A stretch of DNA of 64,000 bases. Source: Rothia aerolata (GTDB lineage Bacteria; Actinomycetota; Actinomycetes; Actinomycetales; Micrococcaceae). The notes beneath the pieces are model-generated. The model was not told the origin of the DNA, searched no databases, and worked only from the letters and a program-made list of their open reading frames with translations. Below, piece after piece: positions 49,988 to 59,756 of this stretch. The stretch spans positions 1,278,139-1,342,138 of the forward strand of contig NZ_BMDC01000001.1 of NCBI RefSeq assembly GCF_014635585.1, in the 5' to 3' direction. The translations under genes and the position numbers were made by a program. Numbering within the stretch: the first letter of the stretch is position 1; each line of letters opens with the position of its first letter.

Positions 49988-51394
49988 TCAGAGACTCGGC
50001 AGCTCCATGCGCAGGCGGGTGGGGCCGCCGGCGGGAGAGAATACGGTGAGCTGGCCGCCCAAGGCGGCTACCCGCTCGGTGAGTCCGGCTAGGCCGCTGC
50101 CACCGGCAAGGCTAGCGCCGCCTGTGCCGTTATCTTCGACGGTGAGTACCAGCATGCTGCGGGCAGTATATGCCTCAAGTTTGATCTCGTGCGCGCCGGA
50201 GTGCTTCAGGGCGTTCGCCACGCCCTCGGAGGCCACGTAGTAGGCGGTGCGCTCGACCTCGGGCGCCAGACGCTCATTGACCAGGTAGCTCACATAGACA
50301 GGGGTAAGGGTATTCCGCGAGAGTTCTTCAAGCGCTGCTCCCAGGCCGTGGGTTTCGAGCACTGCCGGGTAGATACCGCGTACGGTGTTGCGCAGAGTCT
50401 CTAGGGCGTGGGCCAGCTGTTCGCGGGCTCCAGCTACCTGTTCCTGAATAAGGGTGGCGTTGGCGCCCTCCTGCCCCAGGCGTTTGGCTTCCATTTCGGC
50501 CAGGCCCAGGCGCAGGTTGATGTTCACCAGTTCCTGTTGGACGCCGTCGTGGAGGTCGCGCTCGATACGGCGGCGTTCCGACTCGAAAGAGTCTACGATG
50601 GTGGAACGTGATGCAGACAAACGTGCCAGTTGCTTCTCGTATTCCTCAGGGCGGGGCTGCAAAATAACGTGGGAGAGCGAGCCCGATGCCGCTGCCAAAA
50701 TTCCGTTGATGTAGGCGAAGATGGGCAGCATCACCAGGGCTGCAAGCAGAGGAATCCACCAAGTGCCCTGGTGCAGATCGGGCAGGGCCAGCAGCAGTTT
50801 TTCGTTGGAGCGGGCGAACTCTGCCTGGGTAATCTGCCAGCTTTCTAAGCCGTTGGAGTAGATGCCCCAGCTGGTCAGAGTACCACCGTTGATGAGCCAA
50901 ATCATGGTGCCGATTGCGAGTACGAAGAGGATGATTTCAAAAGTTAGAACCAGACCGGCAACACTACCGAGAATGATAGCCACCAGCAGGGCACCTACCT
51001 CGCGCCAGGTGGCGGTCTCTTGATAGCGGAACTTGGCCCATTCCCAGAGATTGTTACGGTTCATGGCCACGTGGTTATCGCGGGTGGAATAGCCCAGCTG
51101 GGTTAGTCGCCAGCGCTCAAAGACAGCATAGCCAATTGCCAGTAGCGGAAGAAAAAGAATACCAACAATGGTGGAAGTAATTGCGACCGCTACCCCTGGC
51201 ACCACTGAAAGAATCACCAGGTGCAACAGAGCTATCCAGGGGGCCTTGGTCAGTAGAAAGAGGGGCGAGCGTAGCTGCCGCCAGAGGGTTGTGGGCGGTT
51301 CCTCCCAGGAATCGAGGCGCCGAGCACCGGTCTGAGCAACGGACGCAGCGCCAGCGGCGTCCACATCGGAAGAAAGAGTCTGAGTCATGTTCAT
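49988..51394 (-). CDS. NarL-type sensor histidine kinase
   Basis: A 468-residue kinase. A hydrophobic N-terminal sensor domain with several helices spans about residues 30-225. The HisKA_3 dimerisation domain has ERRRIERDLHDGVQQELVNI with the phospho-His, and the ATPase end contains VASEGVANALKHSGAHEI and VEDNGTGGASLAGGSGLAGL. Signal unknown. The 119-bp gap to the regulator gene carries a weak repeat (49902-49946). Confidence 0.9.
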   Translation of the reverse strand: MNMTQTLSSDVDAAGAASVAQTGARRLDSWEEPPTTLWRQLRSPLFLLTKAPWIALLHLVILSVVPGVAVAITSTIVGILFLPLLAIGYAVFERWRLTQLGYSTRDNHVAMNRNNLWEWAKFRYQETATWREVGALLVAIILGSVAGLVLTFEIILFVLAIGTMIWLINGGTLTSWGIYSNGLESWQITQAEFARSNEKLLLALPDLHQGTWWIPLLAALVMLPIFAYINGILAAASGSLSHVILQPRPEEYEKQLARLSASRSTIVDSFESERRRIERDLHDGVQQELVNINLRLGLAEMEAKRLGQEGANATLIQEQVAGAREQLAHALETLRNTVRGIYPAVLETHGLGAALEELSRNTLTPVYVSYLVNERLAPEVERTAYYVASEGVANALKHSGAHEIKLEAYTARSMLVLTVEDNGTGGASLAGGSGLAGLTERVAALGGQLTVFSPAGGPTRLRMELPSL

Positions 51395-51689
51395 GGCTTT
51401 AATTCTCCCGCTATCGGGTTCACGTTACAGTGGAGGAGATTCTACTCTCTGCGGGTAGAGCCAGCTATACCTTAAATCTACAAAGGGTACTGAGGATATA
51501 TAGATATCCTACAAAAAAGAGTAAACTTGCTAATCAGAGCAGACTATCAAGCCAATGAGGGTACAGAATCCTCCGAGGGCTATTTCGGTTTAAAAAGTAA
51601 ACTTTTTGTAGGCTCTACGTCTGCTGTGTAGCTTTAGCCACTGCCAGAGCACACCCAAAGCCATCACGCTTTTATTTTAAGGGGATTTT

Positions 51690-52238
51690 ATGTCTATTGA
51701 TTCACGATTTGTCGGTGATTGGAAGCTCGACCCGATACATTCACGGTTGGGTTTCTCTGCCCGGCACGCCATGGTGACCAAGATTCGCGGTGCCTTTAAT
51801 GAGGTAGAGGGCGAGGCCCACATCGACTCCGAAGACTGGGCGAATTCCACCGCCAGCGTCACCATTCAGGTCAATAGCATTGATACCCGCAACGATCAGC
51901 GCGATGAGCACCTGCGCAACGCGGACTTTTTCAACAGCAAAGAATTCCCCACCATCGAGTTCGTCTCAACCACCATTGATGAGGTAGATTCCGGCCAGTT
52001 TATTGTGGTGGGCAACCTCACCATGCGCGGTGTGACAAAGTCGGTCTCGCTTCCCCTGGAGGTCACCGGTATCGGTGAAGATTCCTCGGGGCAGATACGC
52101 GCGGGCCTTGAGGGTAACCGCCGCATTGACCGCAAGGAATGGGGTATTTCCTGGAACGAGAAACTCGATAACGGCGGAGTGATGGTCTCTGACAAAATCT
52201 CTCTGGAATTTGAGCTGTCTCTGCTGAAGGTTCAGTAG
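51690..52238 (+). CDS. YceI-family lipid-binding protein
   Basis: A 182-residue beta-barrel protein of the YceI family: GDWKLDPIHSRLGFSARHAM, ATVTIQ-like SVTIQVNSIDTRNDQRDEHL and FVSTTIDEV-like FVSTTIDEVDSGQFIVVGNL, ending ISLEFELSLLKVQ. There is no signal peptide, so this is the cytoplasmic type. YceI proteins bind isoprenoid lipids; their role is unclear. The 295 bp upstream (51395-51689) is AT-rich promoter DNA without a gene. Confidence 0.9.
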   Translation: MSIDSRFVGDWKLDPIHSRLGFSARHAMVTKIRGAFNEVEGEAHIDSEDWANSTASVTIQVNSIDTRNDQRDEHLRNADFFNSKEFPTIEFVSTTIDEVDSGQFIVVGNLTMRGVTKSVSLPLEVTGIGEDSSGQIRAGLEGNRRIDRKEWGISWNEKLDNGGVMVSDKISLEFELSLLKVQ

Positions 52239-52272
52239 GTCGGTTTGCCCCGGGGCGGCCCCGGAGCAACAA

Positions 52273-52298
52273 AAAAGGGAGCCCACGGGCTCCCTTTT
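52273..52298. terminator. bidirectional terminator between yceI-like and pstB
   Basis: AAAAGGGAGCCC and GGGCTCCCTTTT around a 2-3 base loop, with A and T runs on both sides. It lies between two convergent genes and can end both transcripts. Confidence 0.92.
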
Positions 52299-52302
52299 CT
52301 TT

Positions 52303-53082
52303 TTAGCCGAAACGGCCCGAAACATAGTCTTCGGTTGCCTTTTCTTTGGGGTTATTGAAGATCTCCTGGGTGGGAGCATATTCAATGAGCTTGCCGGGCT
52401 TGCCGGTGCCGGCGATGTTGAAGAAGGCGGTCTTGTCAGAGACGCGGGCTGCCTGCTGCATATTGTGGGTCACGATGACGACGGTGTACTCCTCCTTGAG
52501 CTCGTTGATGAGGTCTTCAACGGCCAGGGTGGAGATGGGGTCAAGCGCAGAGCAGGGCTCGTCCATGAGAATCACGTCGGGCTTCACCGCGATGGAGCGG
52601 GCGATGCACAGGCGCTGCTGCTGGCCGCCGGAGAGGCCGGAGCCGGGCTTATCCAGGCGGTCTTTGACCTCGTTCCAGAGGTTGGCACCGCGCAGGGACG
52701 ACTCCACCAGCTCGTCTGCATCGCTCTTAGAAATCTTGCGGTTGTTCAGTTTGACGCCGGCCAGCACGTTCTCGCGAATAGACATAGTGGGGAAGGGGTT
52801 GGGGCGTTGGAAGACCATGCCGATCTGCGAGCGCACCTTCACCGGATCAACGCCCCTACCGTAGAGGTCTTCGCCGTCGAGCAGAACCTTACCCTTGGCG
52901 TAGGCACCGTCGATGACCTCGTGCATACGGTTCAGCGTGCGCAGGAAGGTGGACTTACCGCAGCCTGAGGGGCCGATGAAGGCGGTGACGGAGCGGGCGT
53001 CAATGGTCATGTTCACGTCTTCGACAGCGAGGAAGTCGCCGTAGTACACGTTCAGATTTTCAACGTCAATGCGCTTGGACAT
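52303..53082 (-). CDS. pstB: phosphate ABC transporter ATPase
   Basis: A 259-residue ATPase with Walker [12 protein letters not shown], signature [15 protein letters not shown], Walker [17 protein letters not shown] and switch His in [15 protein letters not shown]. It is the last gene of pstSCAB and powers high-affinity phosphate uptake. A 215-bp gap with a family-2 palindrome separates it from pstA. Confidence 0.96.
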   Translation of the reverse strand: MSKRIDVENLNVYYGDFLAVEDVNMTIDARSVTAFIGPSGCGKSTFLRTLNRMHEVIDGAYAKGKVLLDGEDLYGRGVDPVKVRSQIGMVFQRPNPFPTMSIRENVLAGVKLNNRKISKSDADELVESSLRGANLWNEVKDRLDKPGSGLSGGQQQRLCIARSIAVKPDVILMDEPCSALDPISTLAVEDLINELKEEYTVVIVTHNMQQAARVSDKTAFFNIAGTGKPGKLIEYAPTQEIFNNPKEKATEDYVSGRFG

Positions 53083-53156
53083 GGGGTAAATCTTTCTTCT
53101 TGGTCTGAAAACTTCTTAGGTTATTGCTGAGGTACTGCTTACTCTACTCGCCGCCA

Positions 53157-53255
53157 GGGACGCCGCTCGCCGACCTCCCTCTCGCGCGGGTTCGCTGGCG
53201 CTCACTTGCGCGATTCACGCCAGCCCCGGTGCCAGTCGGCTACGCGGCGTCCCTT
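53157..53255. repeat. dispersed palindromic repeat, family 2, copy 3, inside the pst operon
   Basis: Outer arms AGGGACGCCGC and GCGGCGTCCCT with GCCGAC/GTCGGC, enclosing the family-2 interior (CCTCTCGCGCGGGTTCGCT and CGATTCACGCCAGCCCC). It lies between pstA and pstB. As RNA it would be a long stem-loop that could set relative amounts of pstB. Confidence 0.78.
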
Positions 53256-53297
53256 CTGTCGAAGTCGGCGAGCGGCGTCCTTCAGCCACGAAGACCT

Positions 53298-54398
53298 TTA
53301 GCGGCCGGTCTTCGGAGCGAAGAACTTGGCAATCGCGCGGGCGATGAGGTTCAACAGCATCACGATGATGATCAGCACCAGCGCCGCAGCCCAGGCGCGG
53401 GTCTCCGAGATGGAGGCTGCGGTGGGTGAGGTCGGGGTCATGATCTGGTAGTAGATGTAGGTGGGCAAGGTAGCCATCCAGCCGCTGAAAGCGTTCCAGT
53501 TGATGGAGGTCACGAATCCGGCGGTCACCAGAATGGGGGCGGTTTCACCAATCACGCGGGCGATTGCCAGGGTAACACCCGAGGCGATACCGGAGATAGC
53601 GGTGGGAATAACCACCTTGACGATGGTGCGCCACTTGCGCACGCCGAGCGCGTAGGATGCCTCGCGCAGTTCGTTGGGCACAATCCGCAGCATTTCTTCG
53701 GCGTTACGCACCACGGTGGGAATCATGAGTACCGACAGCGCGACTGCCGCCACCAGACCGGTGCGCTCGGAGGGGTCACCGGTGGTCAGGGCGAAGAAGG
53801 ACGCCGCGAAGAGACCGGCCACGATGGAGGGAATACCGGTCATCACGTCCACGAAGAAGGTGATTGCCTTGCCCAATGGGCCGTTCTTAGCGTATTCCAC
53901 CAGGTAGATGGAGGTCAGCAGACCAATTGGCACCGAGATGAGGGTGGCCAAAAGGGTGATTTCCAGGGTACCGATAATGGCGTGGTAGATACCGCCGTAG
54001 ATGGGGCCGGCACCCTCGGCAGCGGCGTTATCGTGCACGCCGGTGACACCGCGCATAGAGGTGGAGAGCAGGTTCATGGAGAGGCCGGGAATACCCTTAG
54101 AGAGCACAACCCAGATTACAGAAACCAGCGGAATCAGCGCCACGATAAAGGCGCCGTAGACCAGGAATCGCACGAAGGAGTCTGCGCCCTTGCGCCGGCC
54201 CTCGATCATGCTAACGACCAGCGGTGCCACAATCACAAAGAGAAGGCCGGCGAAGATTGCCCAGGTGCCAATCGAGAAGCCGATGAGCGCCGAGAGGGCT
54301 GCTCCGAGGACGACGGCGCCCAGGCCGATTGCGGGAACCAGCCACTTGGGTGCCTGGCCGCTGGTGAGTCGGGAGGTAACAGCGGTGGATGAACTCAT
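53298..54398 (-). CDS. pstA: phosphate ABC transporter permease PstA
   Basis: A 366-residue permease. The first 130 residues hold extra hydrophobic helices, as in actinobacterial PstA. The transport part includes AIIGTLEITLLATLISVPIG and the permease loop ELREASYALGVRKWRTIVKV. Its start overlaps the pstC stop by one base. Confidence 0.95.
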   Translation of the reverse strand: MSSSTAVTSRLTSGQAPKWLVPAIGLGAVVLGAALSALIGFSIGTWAIFAGLLFVIVAPLVVSMIEGRRKGADSFVRFLVYGAFIVALIPLVSVIWVVLSKGIPGLSMNLLSTSMRGVTGVHDNAAAEGAGPIYGGIYHAIIGTLEITLLATLISVPIGLLTSIYLVEYAKNGPLGKAITFFVDVMTGIPSIVAGLFAASFFALTTGDPSERTGLVAAVALSVLMIPTVVRNAEEMLRIVPNELREASYALGVRKWRTIVKVVIPTAISGIASGVTLAIARVIGETAPILVTAGFVTSINWNAFSGWMATLPTYIYYQIMTPTSPTAASISETRAWAAALVLIIIVMLLNLIARAIAKFFAPKTGR

Positions 54399-55366
54399 TA
54401 GTTAGCTCCTGAGAATTCTTTGTAGCGGCTGGTAATCATGCGGGCAATCACATTGACCACCAGGGTAATCACGAACAGTACCAAACCGGCTGCGATGAGC
54501 TCTGACATGCGGATACCGTAGGCTTCGGGGAAGTTCAGGGCAATCTCCGATGCGAAGGTCTGGTTACCGGACTTGATGAGGGAGGCGGTGAGGGGCCCGG
54601 ATGCCAGCACCAGGGTCACTGCCATGGTCTCGCCCAGTGCACGGCCCAGGGCCAGCATGACAGATGAGACGATACCGGTGCGGGCGAAAGGAAAGACGGT
54701 CATGCGGATCATTTCCCAGCGGGTAGCGCCCAGACCCAGCGCTGCCTCCTGCTGGAGCAGGGGGGTCTGCACGAAGATTTCGCGGCACATGGCGGTGATG
54801 ATCGGCAGAATCATAATGCCCAGCACAATACCGGCGGTCAGAATGGTTTTACCGGTCTGCGAGGCCGGACCTTCAAAGATGGGAATAAAGCCGAAGTAGG
54901 TGGCCAGCCAGTCGTAGAAGGGCACAATCTTAGGTGCCAGGACCGAGGCGCCCCAGGCACCGAAAATAACGGAGGGAATAGCCGCCAGCAGGTCGATCAC
55001 ATAGCCCACAGCCTGAGAGATTTTCTTAGGTGCGTAGTGGGAGATGTACAGTGCCACACCAATGCCCACCGGGGTAGCCAGTAGCAGGGCAATGGCAGAA
55101 GCAATCAGGGTGCCGATTACCAGCGGGTAGATGTACTTGAGAAAGCTACCCTGAGAGAGGTCTTCAGAATCAGCGGTGAACACCGGCAGTGCCTGCGCAA
55201 CCAAGAAGATTGCCACGGCAGCCAGCACCACAAGAATCAAAATACCCGCAGCAAGCGAGATTCCAGAGAAAATCTTATCCGCAGCCGGGTTACCGACGTC
55301 GGGTAGCTCTTTTCTGCTCGACTTCGGCGAGCTGGGCCCTGTAGGCGCGTCAGATGAAATTGACAT
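54398..55366 (-). CDS. pstC: phosphate ABC transporter permease PstC
   Basis: A 322-residue permease with six to seven helices. SAIALLLATPVGIGVALYIS opens the transport domain and QQEAALGLGATRWEMIRMTV is the EAA-type coupling loop. It lies 137 bp after pstS and overlaps pstA. Confidence 0.95.
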   Translation of the reverse strand: MSISSDAPTGPSSPKSSRKELPDVGNPAADKIFSGISLAAGILILVVLAAVAIFLVAQALPVFTADSEDLSQGSFLKYIYPLVIGTLIASAIALLLATPVGIGVALYISHYAPKKISQAVGYVIDLLAAIPSVIFGAWGASVLAPKIVPFYDWLATYFGFIPIFEGPASQTGKTILTAGIVLGIMILPIITAMCREIFVQTPLLQQEAALGLGATRWEMIRMTVFPFARTGIVSSVMLALGRALGETMAVTLVLASGPLTASLIKSGNQTFASEIALNFPEAYGIRMSELIAAGLVLFVITLVVNVIARMITSRYKEFSGAN

Positions 55367-55503
55367 ATCCCTTGTGCTTTTCAGTTTGGTTCAGGTGGTC
55401 AGTGTGATTCAAGAAAACCGCTTACACGGCTGAACGGTGTGCTTGTGCCCGGCGCAGTTTCCCGCGCTGATCAGCACAAACACACCGTTATGTCGAGGCT
55501 GTT

Positions 55504-56619
55504 TTAGCTAGCAACCTCAATGGAGTCGATAGCCTTCTGAGCGTCCTCAAGCAGAGCGTCAGTCAGCGGTGCAGATGAAGCCGCATCGGCGGCGTCCTGC
55601 TGACCCTGCTCAGAGACAACGTAGGACTCGTAGGCCTTGACCAGATCAGCGGTGGCCTGATCCTCGTAGGAGGAGCAGACTACGTGGTAGGAAACCAGAA
55701 CGATGGGGTAAGCGCCTGCTTCATCGGGGGTGCGGTTGATGTCGATGGACATATCGTTTTCGTTGCCCACACCCACGCGGTCGGAGATTTCAACGGTCTT
55801 AGCCGCTGCCTCGGGGGAGAGCTCTACGGGCTCACCGTTAACCACAACGTTGACCTTGCCCAGGTCGCCTACAGCAGAAGCGTCTGCGTAGGTGATAGCA
55901 CCTTCGGTGGAGGTGGTGGTATCGACGACGCCGGAGGTGCCCTTGTTGGACTCACCGGCGTAGGCGGAGGGCCAGTTGCCATCGGGTTCCTGGCCCCAGG
56001 TATCACCGGCAGCAGCTGCCAGGTACTCGGTGAAGTTCTCGGTGGTACCGGAGTCATCGGAGCGGTGCACCACGGTGATGTTGGTGTCGGGAAGATCAAC
56101 GCCCTCGTTCTGAGAAGCGATTGCCTCGTCGTTCCACTTCTTAATGTCGCCCTTGAAGATCTTGGCGATGGTCTCGGCATCGAGGTTCAGAGAGTCGATA
56201 CCGGGCAGGTTGAAGGAAACTGCGATGGGAGAAATGTAAACGGGGATGTTCATGGCACCGTCGGGGCCACAGACGTCCTGGGACTGCTGGTATTCATCTT
56301 CAGTGAGGTGAGCGTCAGAACCAGCAAAGTCAGCACCGCCAGCCAGCAGAGCCTTACGGCCAGCGCCGGAACCATCGGGTGAGTACTGAACGGAAGCATC
56401 GGGGTTGGCTGAAGCGAAGCCTGATTCCCAAGCGGTAATAGCAGCCTGCTGGGATGAAGCGCCGATACCGGAGAGGGTACCTGAAACGCTTGATTCAGAA
56501 CCGGAACCCGACTCTGAGTTACCGGCTTCTCCGGTAGCGTTGTCTGAACCGCAGGCGGTGAATGCCAGCAGACCAACAAAAGCGAGTGAACCTGCGCTTG
56601 CGAATGCCTTAGTCTTCAA
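55504..56619 (-). CDS. pstS: phosphate-binding lipoprotein
   Basis: A 371-residue periplasmic-type binding protein with lipobox LLAFTAC (C23) followed by a Ser/Gly-rich linker. Phosphate-binding segments are ASSQQAAITAWESGF, QYSPDGSGAGRKALLAGGAD and TVVHRSDDSGTTENFTEYLA. It is the first gene of pstSCAB. A pho-type control is likely but I did not identify a box. Confidence 0.95.
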   Translation of the reverse strand: MKTKAFASAGSLAFVGLLAFTACGSDNATGEAGNSESGSGSESSVSGTLSGIGASSQQAAITAWESGFASANPDASVQYSPDGSGAGRKALLAGGADFAGSDAHLTEDEYQQSQDVCGPDGAMNIPVYISPIAVSFNLPGIDSLNLDAETIAKIFKGDIKKWNDEAIASQNEGVDLPDTNITVVHRSDDSGTTENFTEYLAAAAGDTWGQEPDGNWPSAYAGESNKGTSGVVDTTTSTEGAITYADASAVGDLGKVNVVVNGEPVELSPEAAAKTVEISDRVGVGNENDMSIDINRTPDEAGAYPIVLVSYHVVCSSYEDQATADLVKAYESYVVSEQGQQDAADAASSAPLTDALLEDAQKAIDSIEVAS

Positions 56620-56823
56620 AAACGTATCCTTTACAAAGTGCTCGAGCGTAGATGCCTAAGCCGTGTGTGTTTTCAAGTCAACGGTTTAGACTGTATGGGC
56701 CCAAGGTAGCGCACAAGATTAACCTTGGTGAACAAAGGCTTAACTCTGGGGCAACGTTTACTGTCAGTGGGTGGGTGACCGGGCTACCTGCGGCCACTCG
56801 ACTTTGCCCATAAACTTAAACAC

Positions 56824-58152
56824 ATGGCTGATACATGGACCCTTCTGAAAACTCGCGCAAAGAACCGTTTTACCACCGGAATGGCGCGCGTTCGCGAGGG
56901 TTTTGTGCAGTCCCTACAGATTGTAGTGGCGGGTGTGGGCGCCTACGCTTTCGCTCTGCACGTATTAGGCCACCACGAGCCGATTTTTGCCGCCACCGCA
57001 GCCATTGTGTCGCTGGGCTTTGTGCGCGGCTCCACTCATTCTCGCCGCATGCTCGAAGTAACCCTGGGCGTGACCCTGGGTATTCTCATTGGCGATGTGC
57101 TTATGCTGCTGCTGGGTCGCGGCCTCTGGCAGGCGGCGGTGGTTCTGCTAATTTCGGTGCTCACCGCCCGCTTTCTCGATAAGGGTATTCTCTTCTCCAT
57201 TCAGATGGGCTTGCAATCCTGCCTGGTGGTGCTGATGGAGCCGACCGGCGACGGCGTCTTCGCCCGCAGTCTCGACGGCGTGGTGGGCGGCCTCTTCGCT
57301 TTCCTGATGATGTTTCTCTTTCCCAAAGACCCGCGAGTTACTCCCCGCTTGAACGCCCACAAGCTCATGCAGGCCTACAGCAGCACGCTGGGAGAATCAG
57401 CCACCGCCATGCGCGCCTACGAGAGCGATTTGGGCCTGGCCGCCCTGGAATCTGCCCGCAAACTCGACCCCCTCTACAGCGCGGCGTCCGGGGATATCGT
57501 CACCGCCAAGGGCATGGCGCAGATTTCCGTGCTGGGCAAGTCGCACATGACCGAGCTGACCGAGTTCTCCGAGACCCTGCACGCGGTTGACCTGGCGATT
57601 CGCAACACCCGCATGCTCAACCGCCGCATGGCATCGACCATTAGCCACGTGCAGCTTTCCAGACCCGCTATTGACGCCATCGCCGACACCTTGCACGAGA
57701 TTTCGCTGGCGGTGACCATTCTTGGCGATGCCATGTCGAGCTCTGATGCCGATACCCGCGCCGCCCTGAAGAAGAAGGCAGCCAGCGACCTAGAACGTAT
57801 TGCCGGTACCCTCGACCCCGCCCTCATGGGGGTGCGCACCCTCGAAGGTGAATCCCTGGTGCTAATGATCCGCCCGCTGGTGATTGACCTGCTTGAGGCC
57901 TGCGGCCTAACCCACGCCCAGGCAACCGAGGTCATAATTCCCCTGGGCGAGTCAATGACCGAGCACGCCCCGCGTACCAACCAGATCTCGCTAGTGGAGC
58001 AGCAGCCGCGGCGCGTCGTCCTCAGCGAGGATCTCTCCACCAAGGAGCCGCTGTGCGAGAACGAGGACGACGCTGAGGACCTCGACGGCCTGGCGCCCGA
58101 CGACACCCGCGCGCTGAACATCGTGCTGCGCGCCCAACACCTAAAGGACTAA
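56824..58152 (+). CDS. FUSC-family membrane protein
   Basis: A 442-residue protein with six hydrophobic helices in the first 165 residues, then a long helical cytoplasmic part and an acidic end. EPIFAATAAIVSLGFVRGST, VTLGVTLGILIGDVLMLLLG and SLDGVVGGLFAFLMMFLFPK fit the FUSC/aromatic-acid exporter group. It stands alone between pstS (divergent) and radA. Substrate unknown. Confidence 0.85.
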   Translation: MADTWTLLKTRAKNRFTTGMARVREGFVQSLQIVVAGVGAYAFALHVLGHHEPIFAATAAIVSLGFVRGSTHSRRMLEVTLGVTLGILIGDVLMLLLGRGLWQAAVVLLISVLTARFLDKGILFSIQMGLQSCLVVLMEPTGDGVFARSLDGVVGGLFAFLMMFLFPKDPRVTPRLNAHKLMQAYSSTLGESATAMRAYESDLGLAALESARKLDPLYSAASGDIVTAKGMAQISVLGKSHMTELTEFSETLHAVDLAIRNTRMLNRRMASTISHVQLSRPAIDAIADTLHEISLAVTILGDAMSSSDADTRAALKKKAASDLERIAGTLDPALMGVRTLEGESLVLMIRPLVIDLLEACGLTHAQATEVIIPLGESMTEHAPRTNQISLVEQQPRRVVLSEDLSTKEPLCENEDDAEDLDGLAPDDTRALNIVLRAQHLKD

Positions 58153-58278
58153 AGGATTCGCCAGCATCGAGGAGTCAGCGCCGCCAGTGAGGGGGCCTGT
58201 CGACTTCTACGGTACGTCAAGCTGGCGCCCCGGCGCTGACGGCCTTAAAATGTCATACCCCCTTTCTAAGATAGAGCT

Positions 58279-59673
58279 ATGAGCCCTCGAAAAACCTCTC
58301 GATCAGCTAACACCTATAAGTGCACCGAGTGCGGCTGGACCACCGCCAAGTGGGTGGGCCGCTGCGGCCAGTGCCAGCAGTGGGGCACCGTAGAAGAAGC
58401 CGGCGGGCCGGTGGTGGCGAAGACTACCGCGGCGTCGTCCGTGCAGGCTCCCGCCAAACCTATTGCGCAGGTGGACTCAACGGTGGCGCAGTACATGTCT
58501 ACCGGCAACCCCGAGTTCGACCGCGTGCTCGGTGGCGGGCTGGTGCCCGGCGCGGTGATTCTCATGGCGGGTGAACCCGGCGTGGGTAAGTCCACGCTTC
58601 TGCTGGACGTCGCTGCCACCTTCGCGCGCGGAGTCGCTCCGGGCGCGGCGCGGGATGTTCTCTACGTGACCGGCGAGGAATCGGCGGCCCAGGTAAAGCT
58701 GCGTGCCGACCGCACCAACTCGGTAGCTGATACCCTCTATCTGACCTCGGAAACAGACCTGGGCACCGCCCTGGCCCACATTGAGCAGGTCAACCCGCAG
58801 CTTTTGATTGTGGACTCGGTGCAGACCCTGGCCTCTACCGAGGTGGAGGGCTCCGCCGGCGGGGTGACCCAGGTGCGCGAAGTAGCAGCCTCGATTATTG
58901 CCTCTGCCAAAGCGCGGAACATGTGTACGCTGCTGGTGGGCCACGTAACCAAGGAGGGCACCATCGCTGGACCCCGCCTGCTCGAGCACCTGGTTGATGT
59001 GGTCTGCCAGTTTGAGGGCGATAAGCACTCGGCCATTCGTATGCTGCGGGCGGTGAAAAACCGCTTTGGCCCCACCGACGAGGTGGGCTGTTTCGACATG
59101 CACGAGAACGGCATTGCCCCGGTGAGAGACCCCTCGGGTCTTTTTGTCTCCCGCACTCCCCGGCCGGTTTCGGGCACCTGCGTGACCGTGACCATGGAGG
59201 GCCGCCGCCCCCTGCTGGCCGAGATTCAGGCCCTGCTGGACCAGTCAGCAACACCCCAGCCCCGCCGGGCCACCTCTGGCCTGGATAACGCCCGCATTTC
59301 TATGTTGCTGGCTGTTCTGCAAAAGCGGGCGGGCTTTAACGTGGGCAAGCTAGACTGCTATATCTCCACCGTGGGCGGGGCTAAAATTTCCGAACCCGCC
59401 GTGGACTTGGCGGCGGTGATGGCTCTGGCCTCTGCGGCCCAGGATAAGCCCCTGCCCCGCAAGCTGGCGGTTTTTGGCGAGGTGGGGCTGGCGGGCGAGG
59501 TGCGCGCCGTCCCCGGAATTCGCCAGCGCATAGCCGAGGTAACCCGGCTGGGCTTTACCCACGTGATTGCCCCCGCCTCTCCCGCCGGTGTGGGTGAGGT
59601 GCCCGCCGGGGTCACGGTTCGAGAGGTTGCCTCACTACCGGAGGCGCTGGCCCTGCTTTTCCCGCAGAAGTAG
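58279..59673 (+). CDS. radA: DNA repair protein RadA
   Basis: A 464-residue RecA-like branch-migration helicase. It has an N-terminal zinc finger (YKCTECGWTTAKWVGRCGQC), Walker A AGEPGVGKST, the RadA-specific KNRFG motif (RAVKNRFGPTDEVG), and a C-terminal Lon-protease-like domain (LAAVMALASAAQDKPLPRKL). The length is standard and it is probably monocistronic. A hairpin follows at 59692-59748. Confidence 0.96.
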   Translation: MSPRKTSRSANTYKCTECGWTTAKWVGRCGQCQQWGTVEEAGGPVVAKTTAASSVQAPAKPIAQVDSTVAQYMSTGNPEFDRVLGGGLVPGAVILMAGEPGVGKSTLLLDVAATFARGVAPGAARDVLYVTGEESAAQVKLRADRTNSVADTLYLTSETDLGTALAHIEQVNPQLLIVDSVQTLASTEVEGSAGGVTQVREVAASIIASAKARNMCTLLVGHVTKEGTIAGPRLLEHLVDVVCQFEGDKHSAIRMLRAVKNRFGPTDEVGCFDMHENGIAPVRDPSGLFVSRTPRPVSGTCVTVTMEGRRPLLAEIQALLDQSATPQPRRATSGLDNARISMLLAVLQKRAGFNVGKLDCYISTVGGAKISEPAVDLAAVMALASAAQDKPLPRKLAVFGEVGLAGEVRAVPGIRQRIAEVTRLGFTHVIAPASPAGVGEVPAGVTVREVASLPEALALLFPQK

Positions 59674-59691
59674 GGTGCCCGACAGGTCACC

Positions 59692-59748
59692 GGTGCAGAA
59701 AAACGGTTTTCGGCGCCAAGTTCGCAGCCGAAAACCGCTTTCTGCACC
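59692..59748. terminator. bidirectional hairpin between radA and the aco regulator
   Basis: Outer arms GGTGCAGAAA and TTTCTGCACC, inner arms CGGTTTTCGGC and GCCGAAAACCG, with a 12-base loop. It lies between two convergent genes. Confidence 0.75.
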
Positions 59749-59756
59749 AGCGAGAA

